Of a stretch of DNA of 8,432 nt, positions 1 through 5,669 are shown piece after piece. Below the pieces are notes generated by a model. The model was not told where the DNA came from and did no database searches. It was given only the letters and a program-made list of their open reading frames with translations. Each line of letters opens with the position of its first letter. Position 1 is the first letter of the stretch. The position numbers and the translations under genes were made by a program. The DNA is from Candidatus Caccousia avistercoris (lineage in GTDB: Bacteria; Bacillota; Clostridia; Oscillospirales; Acutalibacteraceae): positions 1-8,432 of the forward strand of contig DVMK01000204.1 of NCBI GenBank assembly GCA_018715025.1. Reading direction: 5' to 3'.

Positions 1-198
1 GAAAGCGGTTTTATCCCCATGGAAGCAGCTCCATGCATGAAGGCATACGTTCGGCTTTCCGTTTTCTTTCCATGTGGTAATGGCAAACAAAACGGCTGGG
101 ATCCCTGCCGTTACCTCAAAATGGGAAAAGAGCTCAAATTCTTCCGGGTAGGCGGGCCTGAAATAAGAGGGGAACTCTTTTCCGAATTCTCTCTTCAT
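1..198 (-). CDS. flavin reductase-like domain protein, N-terminal part (runs off left edge)
   Basis: Reading the minus strand from ATG at 198 gives 66 codons with no stop before the window edge, so only the N-terminus is present. The protein begins MKREFGKEFP and contains AGIPAVLFAITTWKENGKPN and then HAWSCFHGDKTAF. This pattern is recalled from clostridial members of the flavin reductase-like family, FMN-binding proteins that use or transfer electrons through flavin; family assignment is from memory of the motif, not from a search. The start is well supported: GGAGGT (205-210) lies seven bases before ATG. The gene follows the arginase-family gene on the same strand with a gap of about 100 bases and no clear terminator between them, so co-transcription is possible. 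The substrate cannot be told from this fragment. Confidence 0.75.
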   Translation of the reverse strand, partial: MKREFGKEFPSYFRPAYPEEFELFSHFEVTAGIPAVLFAITTWKENGKPNVCLHAWSCFHGDKTAF

Positions 199-299
199 TG
201 CAATACCTCCATAAAGCTTTTGTCGTTTCCTTTCCATGGTGCGGGCAGCGGGCTACTGCGGCGCATAAAGTGCCCGGCGGCCCCGGCCCCGCTCCGCCC

Positions 300-1172
300 T
301 TACTCGCAGAACAGCTTTATGCCGGAAAACATTTGGTGCAGCTTGTACTCGTCAAAGGGGAGGTATTCCGCAATGGTAAAGCCTGCCACATTGGCGTTTT
401 CCGTTATGCTTTTTAGAACCTGCGCCAGCTTTTCCATTGTCATTTTCCCGCTTCCGCTGCCGTCGCCCACCAGCTCCTTGTTGGCAAAATAAGTGGAGTG
501 GAACAGGCCTGCGTCCAGAACATCAATGTCCAGGTGAACCAGGATATGGTCAAACCGGCTCATAAAGCGGTGAATTTCCCCGTCGGTTACAAATTCCTCT
601 GTCTGCACCTGGTAGGCCACGTTCCTGTCCTGCAGAAAATTCTTCTGGTATTCGTGCAGGCCCTGCAGGCCCACGTACAGGATTTGGTTTGCCTCAAATT
701 TCCGGTTTTTCATAAGGGCAGACAGCGAGGGGTCGCCCCCGCCCATAAGAGAGCCAAGCACCATGGCGTGCGCGTTGGGGTAGCCGTCGGCGGGCGTGGA
801 CACGTCCGGGTGCGCGTCGATCCACAAAATCCCTGTGTTGCCGTATTTTCCATGAAGATAATCGAAGGGGGCCAGCGATACCATGCAGCTGCCGCCGATG
901 GTGATGATTCTGTCCGGGCTGGCCTCCTCAATGACCCTCCCGGCCTCCTGGATCCCGGCGATCACCCGTTCCTTTCCGTAGATCCCTTCCGTCACCCCGC
1001 AGGGCTTCCCGTCGGGAGGCTCCAGGTTTACCTTCAGCAAGGGCTGGTTATGGTTTTCGGGAAGAATATGGGCGAGCAGGTTCGCGCCAAAATAATACGT
1101 TTCCAGTCCTCCGCTTACAAAGTCTGGGTACAGCAGCCGGATCGTTTTCAATTCCCTCATCCTTTCCATCAT
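300..1172 (-). CDS. arginase/agmatinase (ureohydrolase) family protein with altered metal-site motif
   Basis: The 290-residue product has the ureohydrolase fold signatures in order: IGGSC at about 92-96, WIDAHPDV at 117-124, NAHAM at 133-137 and HLDIDVLD at 213-220. Known family members hydrolyse guanidino compounds (arginine, agmatine, formiminoglutamate) with two Mn ions held by GGDH, DAHxD and DxDxxD motifs. Here the DAHxD and DxDxxD motifs are intact, but the first motif reads GGSC, so the usual His ligand is missing. The substrate is therefore uncertain, and a non-arginase activity is possible. The open frame extends upstream to 1304, but that part is encoded by the palindromic repeat and is rejected as coding. 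ATG codons lie at 1172, 1169 and 1160; 1172 is preferred because GGAGGCGGGGGA lies just upstream, although GGAAAGG directly precedes 1160. A good -10 box for this gene lies at 1396-1401. Confidence 0.85.
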   Translation of the reverse strand: MMERMRELKTIRLLYPDFVSGGLETYYFGANLLAHILPENHNQPLLKVNLEPPDGKPCGVTEGIYGKERVIAGIQEAGRVIEEASPDRIITIGGSCMVSLAPFDYLHGKYGNTGILWIDAHPDVSTPADGYPNAHAMVLGSLMGGGDPSLSALMKNRKFEANQILYVGLQGLHEYQKNFLQDRNVAYQVQTEEFVTDGEIHRFMSRFDHILVHLDIDVLDAGLFHSTYFANKELVGDGSGSGKMTMEKLAQVLKSITENANVAGFTIAEYLPFDEYKLHQMFSGIKLFCE

Positions 1173-1180
1173 CAAGAGTC

Positions 1181-1197
1181 CCCCGCCTCCGGCGGGG
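1181..1197 (-). promoter_or_regulatory. hairpin over the ribosome binding site of the arginase-family gene
   Basis: CCCCGCC (1181-1187) and GGCGGGG (1191-1197) form a perfect seven-base-pair stem with a three-base loop. In the minus-strand mRNA it reads CCCCGCC-GGA-GGCGGGG and includes the only purine-rich Shine-Dalgarno candidate (GGAGG / GGGGG) for the start at 1172. If it folds, it would mask the ribosome binding site. Regulation is inference; the stem itself is visible. Confidence 0.4.
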
Positions 1198-1203
1198 ATT
1201 TCG

Positions 1204-1272
1204 TGCACCTCCGGTGAGGACGCCGCGCACCGGCCGCGTCCCGCGGCTCTGGGCCAGGTGCGGGGTGCAGCC
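1204..1272. repeat. 69-base palindromic intergenic repeat, copy 1
   Basis: This copy matches 1316-1384 at 62 of 69 positions by hand alignment, with no gaps. It starts TGCACCTCCGGTG and ends GGGGTGCAGCC, so its ends are a near-perfect inverted repeat (TGCACCTC against GGGGTGCA). It lies in the untranslated leader of the arginase-family gene. It carries no gene of its own; the open frame through it is an artefact of high GC content. It resembles a REP or short non-autonomous palindromic element rather than a coding sequence. Confidence 0.8.
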
Positions 1273-1312
1273 ATGCCGCCCGCGGTTTCGCCTTGGTTCT
1301 GCACAGTTTCTT

Positions 1313-1384
1313 GGCTGCACCTCCGGTGGGGAAGCCGCGCACGGACCGCGCCCCGCGGCCCTGGGCCAGGTGCGAGGTGCAGCC
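1313..1384. repeat. 69-base palindromic intergenic repeat, copy 2, with perfect 11-base inverted ends
   Basis: The 69-base core is 1316-1384, in the same orientation as copy 1, with 43 bases between the cores. Here the ends are a perfect 11-base inverted repeat: GGCTGCACCTC (1313-1323) and GAGGTGCAGCC (1374-1384). The inside is also structured, with GCCGCG / CGCGGC and the short palindrome CCTGGGCCAGG. Such an element would form a long GC-rich hairpin in the transcript, and could act as a mobile miniature repeat or a transcript-processing or attenuation site. No terminal target duplication was recognised. Confidence 0.8.
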
Positions 1385-1395
1385 TTTCTGCAGCT

Positions 1396-1404
1396 ATTAT
1401 ACCA
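1396..1404 (-). promoter_or_regulatory. extended -10 promoter for the arginase-family gene
   Basis: On the minus strand the sequence reads TGGTATAAT, which is a perfect -10 hexamer (1396-1401) preceded by the TGn of an extended -10 (TG at 1403-1404). The hexamer expected 17 bases upstream is TGATCT, a poor -35. Transcription from here would start near 1389 and give a leader of about 215 bases that contains both palindromic repeats before the ATG at 1172. It lies about 45 bases past the stop of the DUF4130 gene. Confidence 0.55.
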
Positions 1405-1445
1405 CGCCTGCGGCGGGCAGATCACGCAGATTTTCCGCTGGCGCG

Positions 1446-2273
1446 CTATTTGAGAATTTCCCCTGGTCTCCGCTGCATTCCGGCGCTTTGCGCCAGGCCC
1501 TGCTCCCGGCGGGGCTCGTCCTCCTGAAATTCCGTCATGTTCCCCCAGTACCGTTTCGGCATGTGGGTCATGCGGCACTTGTGATTGGTGCGTCCCTCTA
1601 TGGCGATGGTGTGGTAAAAGCGCCTCCATAAGCGCCGGTACTCCTCCTCCGTCTGATCCGGTGGGGGAGGGGTGAAGCTTTCCATGGGGACAATCTGCGC
1701 TTCCCCCGGCTTGTACAGCAGGGCTTCCCGGTGGGTGCGGTCGAAAATGAGAAAGCGCTCCCCCGGCATGCGGGTGCAGAAGTGGGCGGCCAACAGGGGC
1801 AGCACATAATTTTTTGGCGTAATGGTAGAGGTCAGCACCCCGCCGTGCTCAGAAAACCGCACAAAGCCAGAAAGCAGGTGGGCCTCGTTCTGCAAATGGC
1901 CCACGGCTTTTTTCAAGGCCGCCACGTCATTGTCTGCCAGGAAATTCATAATCCGGCCGCCTGTGCGGAAGCCCTCCTGCAGAAAGCGCAGCAGGGGCAG
2001 CTCTTTTTCCGGCATACAGGTGAGAAAGGCCAGCCGTGCCAGCTCTGCCGCCTGGGGAGAAATGCGGGCCGGAAGCGCCCGGTACACCCGCGCCGCCTTC
2101 TCCGGCTCTGTGGCCACCCATTTTTCCTGGTACAGGCTGTAAGGGCCGTCCTCTGGAAAAATGGCGGCAGGGGTTTCTTTTCGCAGGAAGCTTTCAAAGA
2201 CGCAGCAAAGAAAGCCGTCGAAGCTGCCGTCGTACCGGTACGCCTTAGGCGAGAAGGGAAAGCGGGCTTTCAT
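1446..2273 (-). CDS. DUF4130 / TIGR03915-type DNA metabolism protein, partner of the radical SAM repair protein
   Basis: The 275-residue product begins MKARFPFSPKAYRYDGSFDG and matches the family called 'probable DNA metabolism protein' (DUF4130), recalled by its N-terminal YDGSFDGFL, FDRTHREALLY in the middle and the late MPKRYWGNMTEF block. Family members are nearly always encoded beside a TIGR03916 radical SAM protein, and in many proteobacteria are fused to a uracil-DNA glycosylase domain, so a role in repair or modification of DNA bases is inferred; the reaction is not known. That partner gene lies directly upstream and overlaps by 29 bases, so the two are surely co-transcribed and probably translationally coupled. 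The ATG at 2273 is chosen because AAAGGAGG lies nine bases before it; a TTG two codons earlier is less likely. The C-terminal tail after the MPKRYW block is rich in Glu, Gln and Arg. Confidence 0.9.
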   Translation of the reverse strand: MKARFPFSPKAYRYDGSFDGFLCCVFESFLRKETPAAIFPEDGPYSLYQEKWVATEPEKAARVYRALPARISPQAAELARLAFLTCMPEKELPLLRFLQEGFRTGGRIMNFLADNDVAALKKAVGHLQNEAHLLSGFVRFSEHGGVLTSTITPKNYVLPLLAAHFCTRMPGERFLIFDRTHREALLYKPGEAQIVPMESFTPPPPDQTEEEYRRLWRRFYHTIAIEGRTNHKCRMTHMPKRYWGNMTEFQEDEPRREQGLAQSAGMQRRPGEILK

Positions 2274-3576
2274 GGCCAAAGGCCTCCTTTCCGGGATGGG
2301 GCAGGGCGGGCTTTTCCGCTTCCTGCGGGAAGAAAGAGAGCTGTTCCGGCGCTTCCTCCGCCAGGGCCAGGCCCGAAGGCTCTGCCAGCGCCCGGAATGC
2401 GTTCTCAGGGGTAACCCGAAGCCCCGGCATCATCTTGCCAGAGCAGGTGAGAAAATATTGGGCCCGCTTCAGCACGACCCCCAGCTTCTTCAGGGCGGTG
2501 AAATCCAGCGGACCGGCCCGCCTGGCCGTCACAATGCGTCTGGCGCTGCGCACGCCGACGCCCGGCACCCGCAGCAGCATGGCGTATTCCGCCCGGTTTG
2601 CGTCCACCGGGAAAAGCTCCATGTGGCGCAGGGCCCAGCCGCATTTTGGGTCCACCAGCGGGTTCAGGTTGGGGTGGGCCTCGTCCAGCAGCTCGTCGGC
2701 CCGGAAGCCGTAGAAGCGAAGCAGCCAGTCCGCCTGGTACAGCCGGTGCTCCCGCAGAAGGGGCGGCTTCGTCCCCAGGGGGGGAAGCAGGGCGTTTTCC
2801 GTCACCGCCATATAGGCGGAGTAAAACACCCGTTTCAGCCCATACCTTTGGTACAGCCCCTCGGCCAGAGAGATGATTTTCTGGTCGCTGTCAGGGGTGG
2901 CCCCTATGATCATCTGGGTGCTTTGCCCGGCGGGGGCGAAACGGGGGGCGTGGCGGTACACAGCCAGGTCATGGGTGTTTTCCTCGATTTTTTCCGAAAT
3001 GAACCCCATGGGCCTCAAAATGGAATTCTTGCTTTTATCCGGGGCAAGCAGGCGCAGCCCCTCCTGAGAGGGCAGCTCGATGTTGACGCTCATCCGGTCT
3101 GCCAGAAGCCCCAGCCGGGCAATGAGGGCCCTGTCGGCCCCGGGAATTGCCTTTACGTGGATATACCCCCCGAAGCGGTACTCGTTCCGCAGCAGTTCCA
3201 GGGTGCGGATGAGCTGCTCGCAGGTGTAGTCAGGGCTGCGGAGCACGCCGCTGCTGAGGAAAAGCCCCTCAATGTAATTCCGCCGGTAAAAACCGATGGT
3301 CAGGTCGGCCAGCTCCCGGGGGGTGAAGGAAGCCCGGGGCGTATCCCGGGAAACCCGGTTGACGCAGTACTGGCAGTTGTAAATGCAGCAGTTGGTGTAC
3401 AGCACCTTCAGCAGGGAGATGCATCGCCCGTCCGCCGCAAAGCTGTGGCAGATGCCGCAGGACACCGCGCTGCCAAGGGAGCCGGGCGCCGCCGTCCGGC
3501 TGGAACCGCTGGAGGTGCAGGCGGCGTCATACTTGGCCGCATCCGTCAATATGGTGAGCTTTTCCAAGGTGGTCAT
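2245..3576 (-). CDS. radical SAM protein with helix-hairpin-helix domain, putative DNA modification/repair (TIGR03916 type)
   Basis: The 443-residue product carries the radical SAM cluster motif CIYNCQYC (Cys 64, 68, 71 from the chosen ATG), which binds a 4Fe-4S cluster and cleaves S-adenosylmethionine. The preceding AKYDAACTSSGS and CGICHSFAADGRCISLL blocks, with further cysteines, are typical of this family. Near residues 334-353, LLRVPGVGVRSARRIV is a helix-hairpin-helix, a non-specific DNA-binding motif. The family is annotated as a putative DNA modification/repair radical SAM protein; its substrate is unknown. ATG at 3576 is preferred, with GAGGG eight bases upstream; a GTG five codons earlier is in frame. 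It is the first gene of a two-gene operon with the DUF4130 gene, and its promoter contains a LexA site (3597-3610), so it is likely induced by DNA damage. Confidence 0.93.
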   Translation of the reverse strand: MTTLEKLTILTDAAKYDAACTSSGSSRTAAPGSLGSAVSCGICHSFAADGRCISLLKVLYTNCCIYNCQYCVNRVSRDTPRASFTPRELADLTIGFYRRNYIEGLFLSSGVLRSPDYTCEQLIRTLELLRNEYRFGGYIHVKAIPGADRALIARLGLLADRMSVNIELPSQEGLRLLAPDKSKNSILRPMGFISEKIEENTHDLAVYRHAPRFAPAGQSTQMIIGATPDSDQKIISLAEGLYQRYGLKRVFYSAYMAVTENALLPPLGTKPPLLREHRLYQADWLLRFYGFRADELLDEAHPNLNPLVDPKCGWALRHMELFPVDANRAEYAMLLRVPGVGVRSARRIVTARRAGPLDFTALKKLGVVLKRAQYFLTCSGKMMPGLRVTPENAFRALAEPSGLALAEEAPEQLSFFPQEAEKPALPHPGKEAFGHESPLSLLA

Positions 3577-3596
3577 CGAACAGTCCCTCACAATCT

Positions 3597-3610
3597 CGAA
3601 CGTATGTTCT
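3597..3610 (-). promoter_or_regulatory. LexA (SOS) operator
   Basis: CGAACGTATGTTCT fits the Gram-positive LexA/DinR consensus CGAACRNRYGTTYC at 13 of 14 positions, with both GAAC and GTTC half-sites perfect. It lies between the -10 box and the ribosome binding site of the radical SAM gene, where bound LexA would block transcription. Binding is inferred from the match. Confidence 0.85.
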
Positions 3611-3618
3611 TATATTCT

Positions 3619-3647
3619 ATGATACTGTTCTTTTTCCCATTTGTCAA
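3619..3647 (-). promoter_or_regulatory. sigma-A promoter of the radical SAM / DUF4130 operon
   Basis: On the minus strand, TTGACA (3642-3647) is a perfect -35 hexamer. It is separated by exactly 17 bases from TATCAT (3619-3624), five of six matches to the -10 consensus. The start point would be near 3612, putting the LexA box at or just after it. The leader to ATG 3576 is about 35 bases. Confidence 0.85.
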
Positions 3648-3708
3648 GAGAAAGTTTTTGCCAATCCCTCTGGAAAATTGCCCTTCCTTTATCTGCTGCG
3701 GGGAATGG

Positions 3709-3749
3709 AAAAAGCCGCCCCTTCCATACAAAAATGGAAAGGGCGGCTT
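3709..3749 (-). terminator. rho-independent terminator of the DUF1266 gene
   Basis: On the minus strand, AAGCCGCCCTTTCCAT (3734-3749) pairs with ATGGAAGGGGCGGCTT (3712-3727) over 16 base pairs with one mismatch and a six-base loop. The T-run TTTTT (3709-3713 on the minus strand) begins within the last two stem pairs and is followed by CC. It begins 26 bases past the TAA stop of the DUF1266 gene and lies upstream of the radical SAM promoter, so it insulates the two units. Confidence 0.88.
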
Positions 3750-3774
3750 CTCAGGGGCGCAGCCTGCGGCCTTG

Positions 3775-5061
3775 TTATCGAAGGCTGTAACGCTTCAGGA
3801 TCTGCCGGCATACGCTTTGTTCTGCGGCTTCCCCGCCGTTCCCGCGGAGATCCATATCCCAGGGCACGGCGTAGGGGCCGTACGCTGTATTTTTTAACTG
3901 CTCGTACTTCCTCTGGCGCTGGGCCGCGTCCTTGTCCGCCTCCTCCTTGTTTTTGGAGCGGTGCTGCCAGGCGCTGCACCCTGCAAGATAGTGCTCCGCC
4001 AGCTGTTCCCAGGAGGAATACATGGCTTGGATGACCCGGCAGGTTTCGCTGTACAGGCGGTCCATCTCCTGCCGGTCGATCTTGCGGCAGTGGAACAAAA
4101 GGCCCGTCAGCTGCGTGGCGCGGCACAGATCCCAGGCGGCCCAGGGGCCGGCCGGCTGCCCGGCGTGCTCCTCTGTCAGCTCCTGAACGGCGGCGATTCC
4201 CTCCTCCTTCGTGGTAACGCCCCACATGTTCTTCAGGCCCGTTTTGGCGAAGTAGCCCCGTACAAACCCCCGGTGCATGCCGCCCATCAAGGGCCAGCCC
4301 TCCATGGGCCAGCCGCGGCTGGCCCAGATGGCGCAGGTAGAGGCGGCCCAAAGCTCCAGGTCGTTTTTGGGCAGAAGGGGGTCGCGCTTTTCCAGCACGG
4401 CAGGGGCGAATGTTCCCCGCCGCACCCCAATGACGCGGATCAGGAGAAGAATGGGAAAATAGAAGATGATAAACCGCTTGCCCAGCGCCCAGGAGAAATC
4501 CTCCTCAGAGCGCATGGCGGCAAAATCCCCCTCCATATCCACATAATACTGGGTGGTCGTCAGCTGCATGTGAACGCCGTTGCCCCGCAGCGCCTGGGAC
4601 TCTACCCGGCGCAGGGTGCCTACGGGAAGAACCTGCCTGCCGTCCGCCCCCTCGGTTACGTGCTCTTGGTACACCTTCGCCGCCACCTTTTCCCCGCTGG
4701 GCAGGTCAATGGCGTAGTAAGGCACATCGTCAATAATCACATAGCCATAGGTTTCCTCCCAGGGGGTGAAGGCTTCCATGTCGGGCCGCAGGGTGAATCG
4801 GCCGTACTCCCGCATTTCCGCCAGGGAGCGGGCCACCGGCACGTCCTGCCCCGCAGCGGACCCCACAGAGCCGGGGCCTATGTCGAGGGAGGAAAGGTAG
4901 AGGGGGTACAGGGCAGGGGCGGCCAGGGGAGCGATAACTATCACGAGAAAGGCGGTAATCAGGAGGGCCAGAATGGTGGTAGACGCAAATTTGTGCTTGA
5001 ATCCGTATTTGTTCCGGGTGGTATACGTAGCTGACGTCAATTGCTGCAACTCCTTTTTCAT
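3775..5061 (-). CDS. membrane protein with C-terminal DUF1266 domain
   Basis: The product is 428 residues from ATG 5061. A hydrophobic segment lies at about 28-55 (TTILALLITAFLVIVIAPL) and a second at about 195-213 (KRFIIFYFPILLLIRV), with an intervening domain of about 140 residues that should face outside. From about 234 the protein matches DUF1266: LWAASTCAIW, GYFAKTGLKNMWGV, AWDLCRATQL and SWEQLAEHYLAGCSAW. DUF1266 is a conserved domain of unknown function in many bacteria, so no reaction can be given. The start is uncertain: no Shine-Dalgarno precedes ATG 5061, but AAGGAG lies inside the first codons and nine bases before an in-frame TTG at 5040, which would give a 421-residue protein. 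Upstream is a decayed iron-sulfur gene in another frame; a strong terminator follows the stop. Confidence 0.85.
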   Translation of the reverse strand: MKKELQQLTSATYTTRNKYGFKHKFASTTILALLITAFLVIVIAPLAAPALYPLYLSSLDIGPGSVGSAAGQDVPVARSLAEMREYGRFTLRPDMEAFTPWEETYGYVIIDDVPYYAIDLPSGEKVAAKVYQEHVTEGADGRQVLPVGTLRRVESQALRGNGVHMQLTTTQYYVDMEGDFAAMRSEEDFSWALGKRFIIFYFPILLLIRVIGVRRGTFAPAVLEKRDPLLPKNDLELWAASTCAIWASRGWPMEGWPLMGGMHRGFVRGYFAKTGLKNMWGVTTKEEGIAAVQELTEEHAGQPAGPWAAWDLCRATQLTGLLFHCRKIDRQEMDRLYSETCRVIQAMYSSWEQLAEHYLAGCSAWQHRSKNKEEADKDAAQRQRKYEQLKNTAYGPYAVPWDMDLRGNGGEAAEQSVCRQILKRYSLR

Positions 5062-5326
5062 TCATTTGGGAAACGGCGGAAAAGGCCCGCCTCCTCCATT
5101 TCCTTATTCGGCAGGAAGCGGTGCCTTCATAAGAGAAAAAGGGTATGTATTGTTGGGTGTAAGGGCATACGGCAAAGCATTTTCCGCACAAATCTGTCTC
5201 TATCCCCGTGCTTTTCTTCATGATTTCCACCTGCGCCCGGTAACACGCAGCCACATCCACCAGCTGAGAACGTTCGGCCGCCCCGCACCGGGAAAGATAT
5301 TCCTTTATTTCCTCTGTCATACTCAT
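4730..5326 (-). pseudogene. deletion remnant of a QueG-like 4Fe-4S protein
   Basis: Reading from ATG 5326 gives MSMTEEIKEYLSRCGAA, which resembles the N-terminus of epoxyqueuosine-reductase-like double-cluster proteins. It continues at once into LVDVAACYRAQVEIMKKSTG and LCGKCFAVCPYTQQY (residues 22-60), which resembles their extreme C-terminus (CGKCxxVCPYTQxY). The middle of the family protein, about 200 residues including the first cluster motif, is absent. After about residue 61 (5143) the family match ends, and the frame runs on without a stop to 4730, inside the DUF1266 gene in another frame; that tail is not expected to be meaningful. A good ribosome binding site (GAGAGGAG, eight bases before ATG 5326) survives, so a short protein may still be made. 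The residual Cys pattern is C47, C50, C54. Alternatively it is a genuine small iron-sulfur protein whose C-terminus was lost by a frameshift. Confidence 0.55.
5050..5055 (-). promoter_or_regulatory. internal Shine-Dalgarno that may set a TTG start for the DUF1266 gene
   Basis: AAGGAG on the minus strand lies nine bases before TTG at 5040, in frame with the DUF1266 protein. ATG 5061 lacks any purine-rich site upstream (preceding bases CGTTTCCCAAATGA). This makes TTG 5040 a plausible true start; the seven residues in question precede the first membrane segment and do not affect the domain call. Confidence 0.45.
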
Positions 5327-5538
5327 AAGCGCTTCTCCTCTCTCCTTTGCCTCAGCAAGAAAAACGCACAGGCCGGGGCGCGCCCCGCCTGCCTGCTCCG
5401 GCACCTTTATCATACCGGTTTTCTTCCCAAAAGTCACCTGTGCTGCGGAAATTTCTGCTTCCCGCGTTTTGGAAAGAGAATTTTTCAATCGTGAATAAAA
5501 TTTTACAAATCCTTTACCAAATTTTTAATCCGGCATTC
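5327..5538. other. divergent intergenic region without a recognised gene
   Basis: This is the stretch between the minus-strand iron-sulfur remnant and the plus-strand sigI promoter region. It contains a perfect 14-base palindrome CGGGGCGCGCCCCG (5374-5387) and then an AT-rich tract (about 5470-5530) with several A and T runs. The AT-rich tract probably holds a promoter for the leftward genes, but no convincing -35/-10 pair was found. An open frame extends through it from 5488 into the remnant but has no recognisable family features and no ribosome binding site supporting it. Confidence 0.5.
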
Positions 5539-5559
5539 TTCTCCTGCCCAACAGGAGAA
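5539..5559. promoter_or_regulatory. 8-base perfect inverted repeat abutting the sigI upstream promoter
   Basis: TTCTCCTG (5539-5546) and CAGGAGAA (5552-5559) are perfect inverted copies separated by five bases. The repeat fills the -35 and spacer region of the extended -10 promoter at 5560-5568, the usual place for a repressor or activator site. It is not followed by a T-run, so it is not a terminator. The binding protein is unknown. Confidence 0.5.
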
Positions 5560-5568
5560 TGATATAAT
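5560..5568 (+). promoter_or_regulatory. extended -10 sigma-A promoter upstream of sigI
   Basis: TGATATAAT contains a perfect TATAAT (5563-5568) with the TGn extension. The hexamer 17 bases upstream is TCTCCT, which is not a -35, in keeping with an extended -10 or regulated promoter. Its transcript would have a leader of about 95 bases before the sigI ATG. It would supply basal housekeeping expression alongside the SigI-type promoter at 5614-5647. Confidence 0.6.
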
Positions 5569-5613
5569 GAAAAGAAATTGTGTGCGATTGCGGACGGACT
5601 TTTTTTCGGGAAT

Positions 5614-5647
5614 ACCCCGTTTTCTGAAAAAAGAAGCCGTATTCTAT
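5614..5647 (+). promoter_or_regulatory. predicted SigI-dependent promoter of sigI-rsgI
   Basis: ACCCCG (5614-5619) is followed after exactly 18 bases by CGTATTCTAT (5638-5647). Known SigI promoters of Bacillus subtilis have ACCCCC and CGAA, and those of clostridia have CGWA at -10. The same CCCCG-N18-CGTATTCTAT arrangement recurs before the lipoprotein gene at 7428-7461, and in both cases a T-run ends eight or nine bases upstream of the CCCC. A start near 5653 would leave a leader of about 17 bases, which is short but still holds part of the GGGGG ribosome binding site. Autoregulation is inferred. Confidence 0.68.
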
Positions 5648-5669
5648 AAAGAAGAGGGGGAGCGGACAA

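Noticed and set aside
240..299. Terminator after the arginase-family gene
   Set aside because: The sequence is GC-rich but no clear stem followed by a T-run was found on the minus strand.
19..492. Plus-strand open frame of 157 codons
   Set aside because: It opposes the flavin reductase-like N-terminus and the arginase C-terminus, both better supported.
498..1217. Plus-strand open frame of 239 codons
   Set aside because: Antisense to the arginase-family gene, whose metal-site motifs are unmistakable in the other strand.
1048..1629. Minus-strand open frame of 193 codons
   Set aside because: It is in another frame of the DUF4130 and arginase genes and across both palindromic repeats; the repeated peptide in it is simply the translated DNA repeat.
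2161..3897. Plus-strand open frame of 578 codons
   Set aside because: It lies antisense to the radical SAM and DUF4130 genes, which carry clear family motifs. It has low-complexity Pro/Gly/His-rich composition and no recognisable domain; it is a GC-rich shadow.
3961..5034. Plus-strand open frame of 357 codons
   Set aside because: Antisense to the DUF1266 gene, with no family features and no convincing ribosome binding site.
5057..5140. Possible programmed or accidental frameshift giving the iron-sulfur remnant a stop (TGA) overlapping the DUF1266 start
   Set aside because: One alternative frame does end neatly at the ATG, but it has a TGA just upstream and no canonical slippery heptamer; the shift would have to fall in a very narrow interval.
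5374..5387. Perfect 14-base palindrome CGGGGCGCGCCCCG as an operator
   Set aside because: It is noted in the intergenic entry, but it is pure GC in a GC-rich genome and not close to any convincing promoter.
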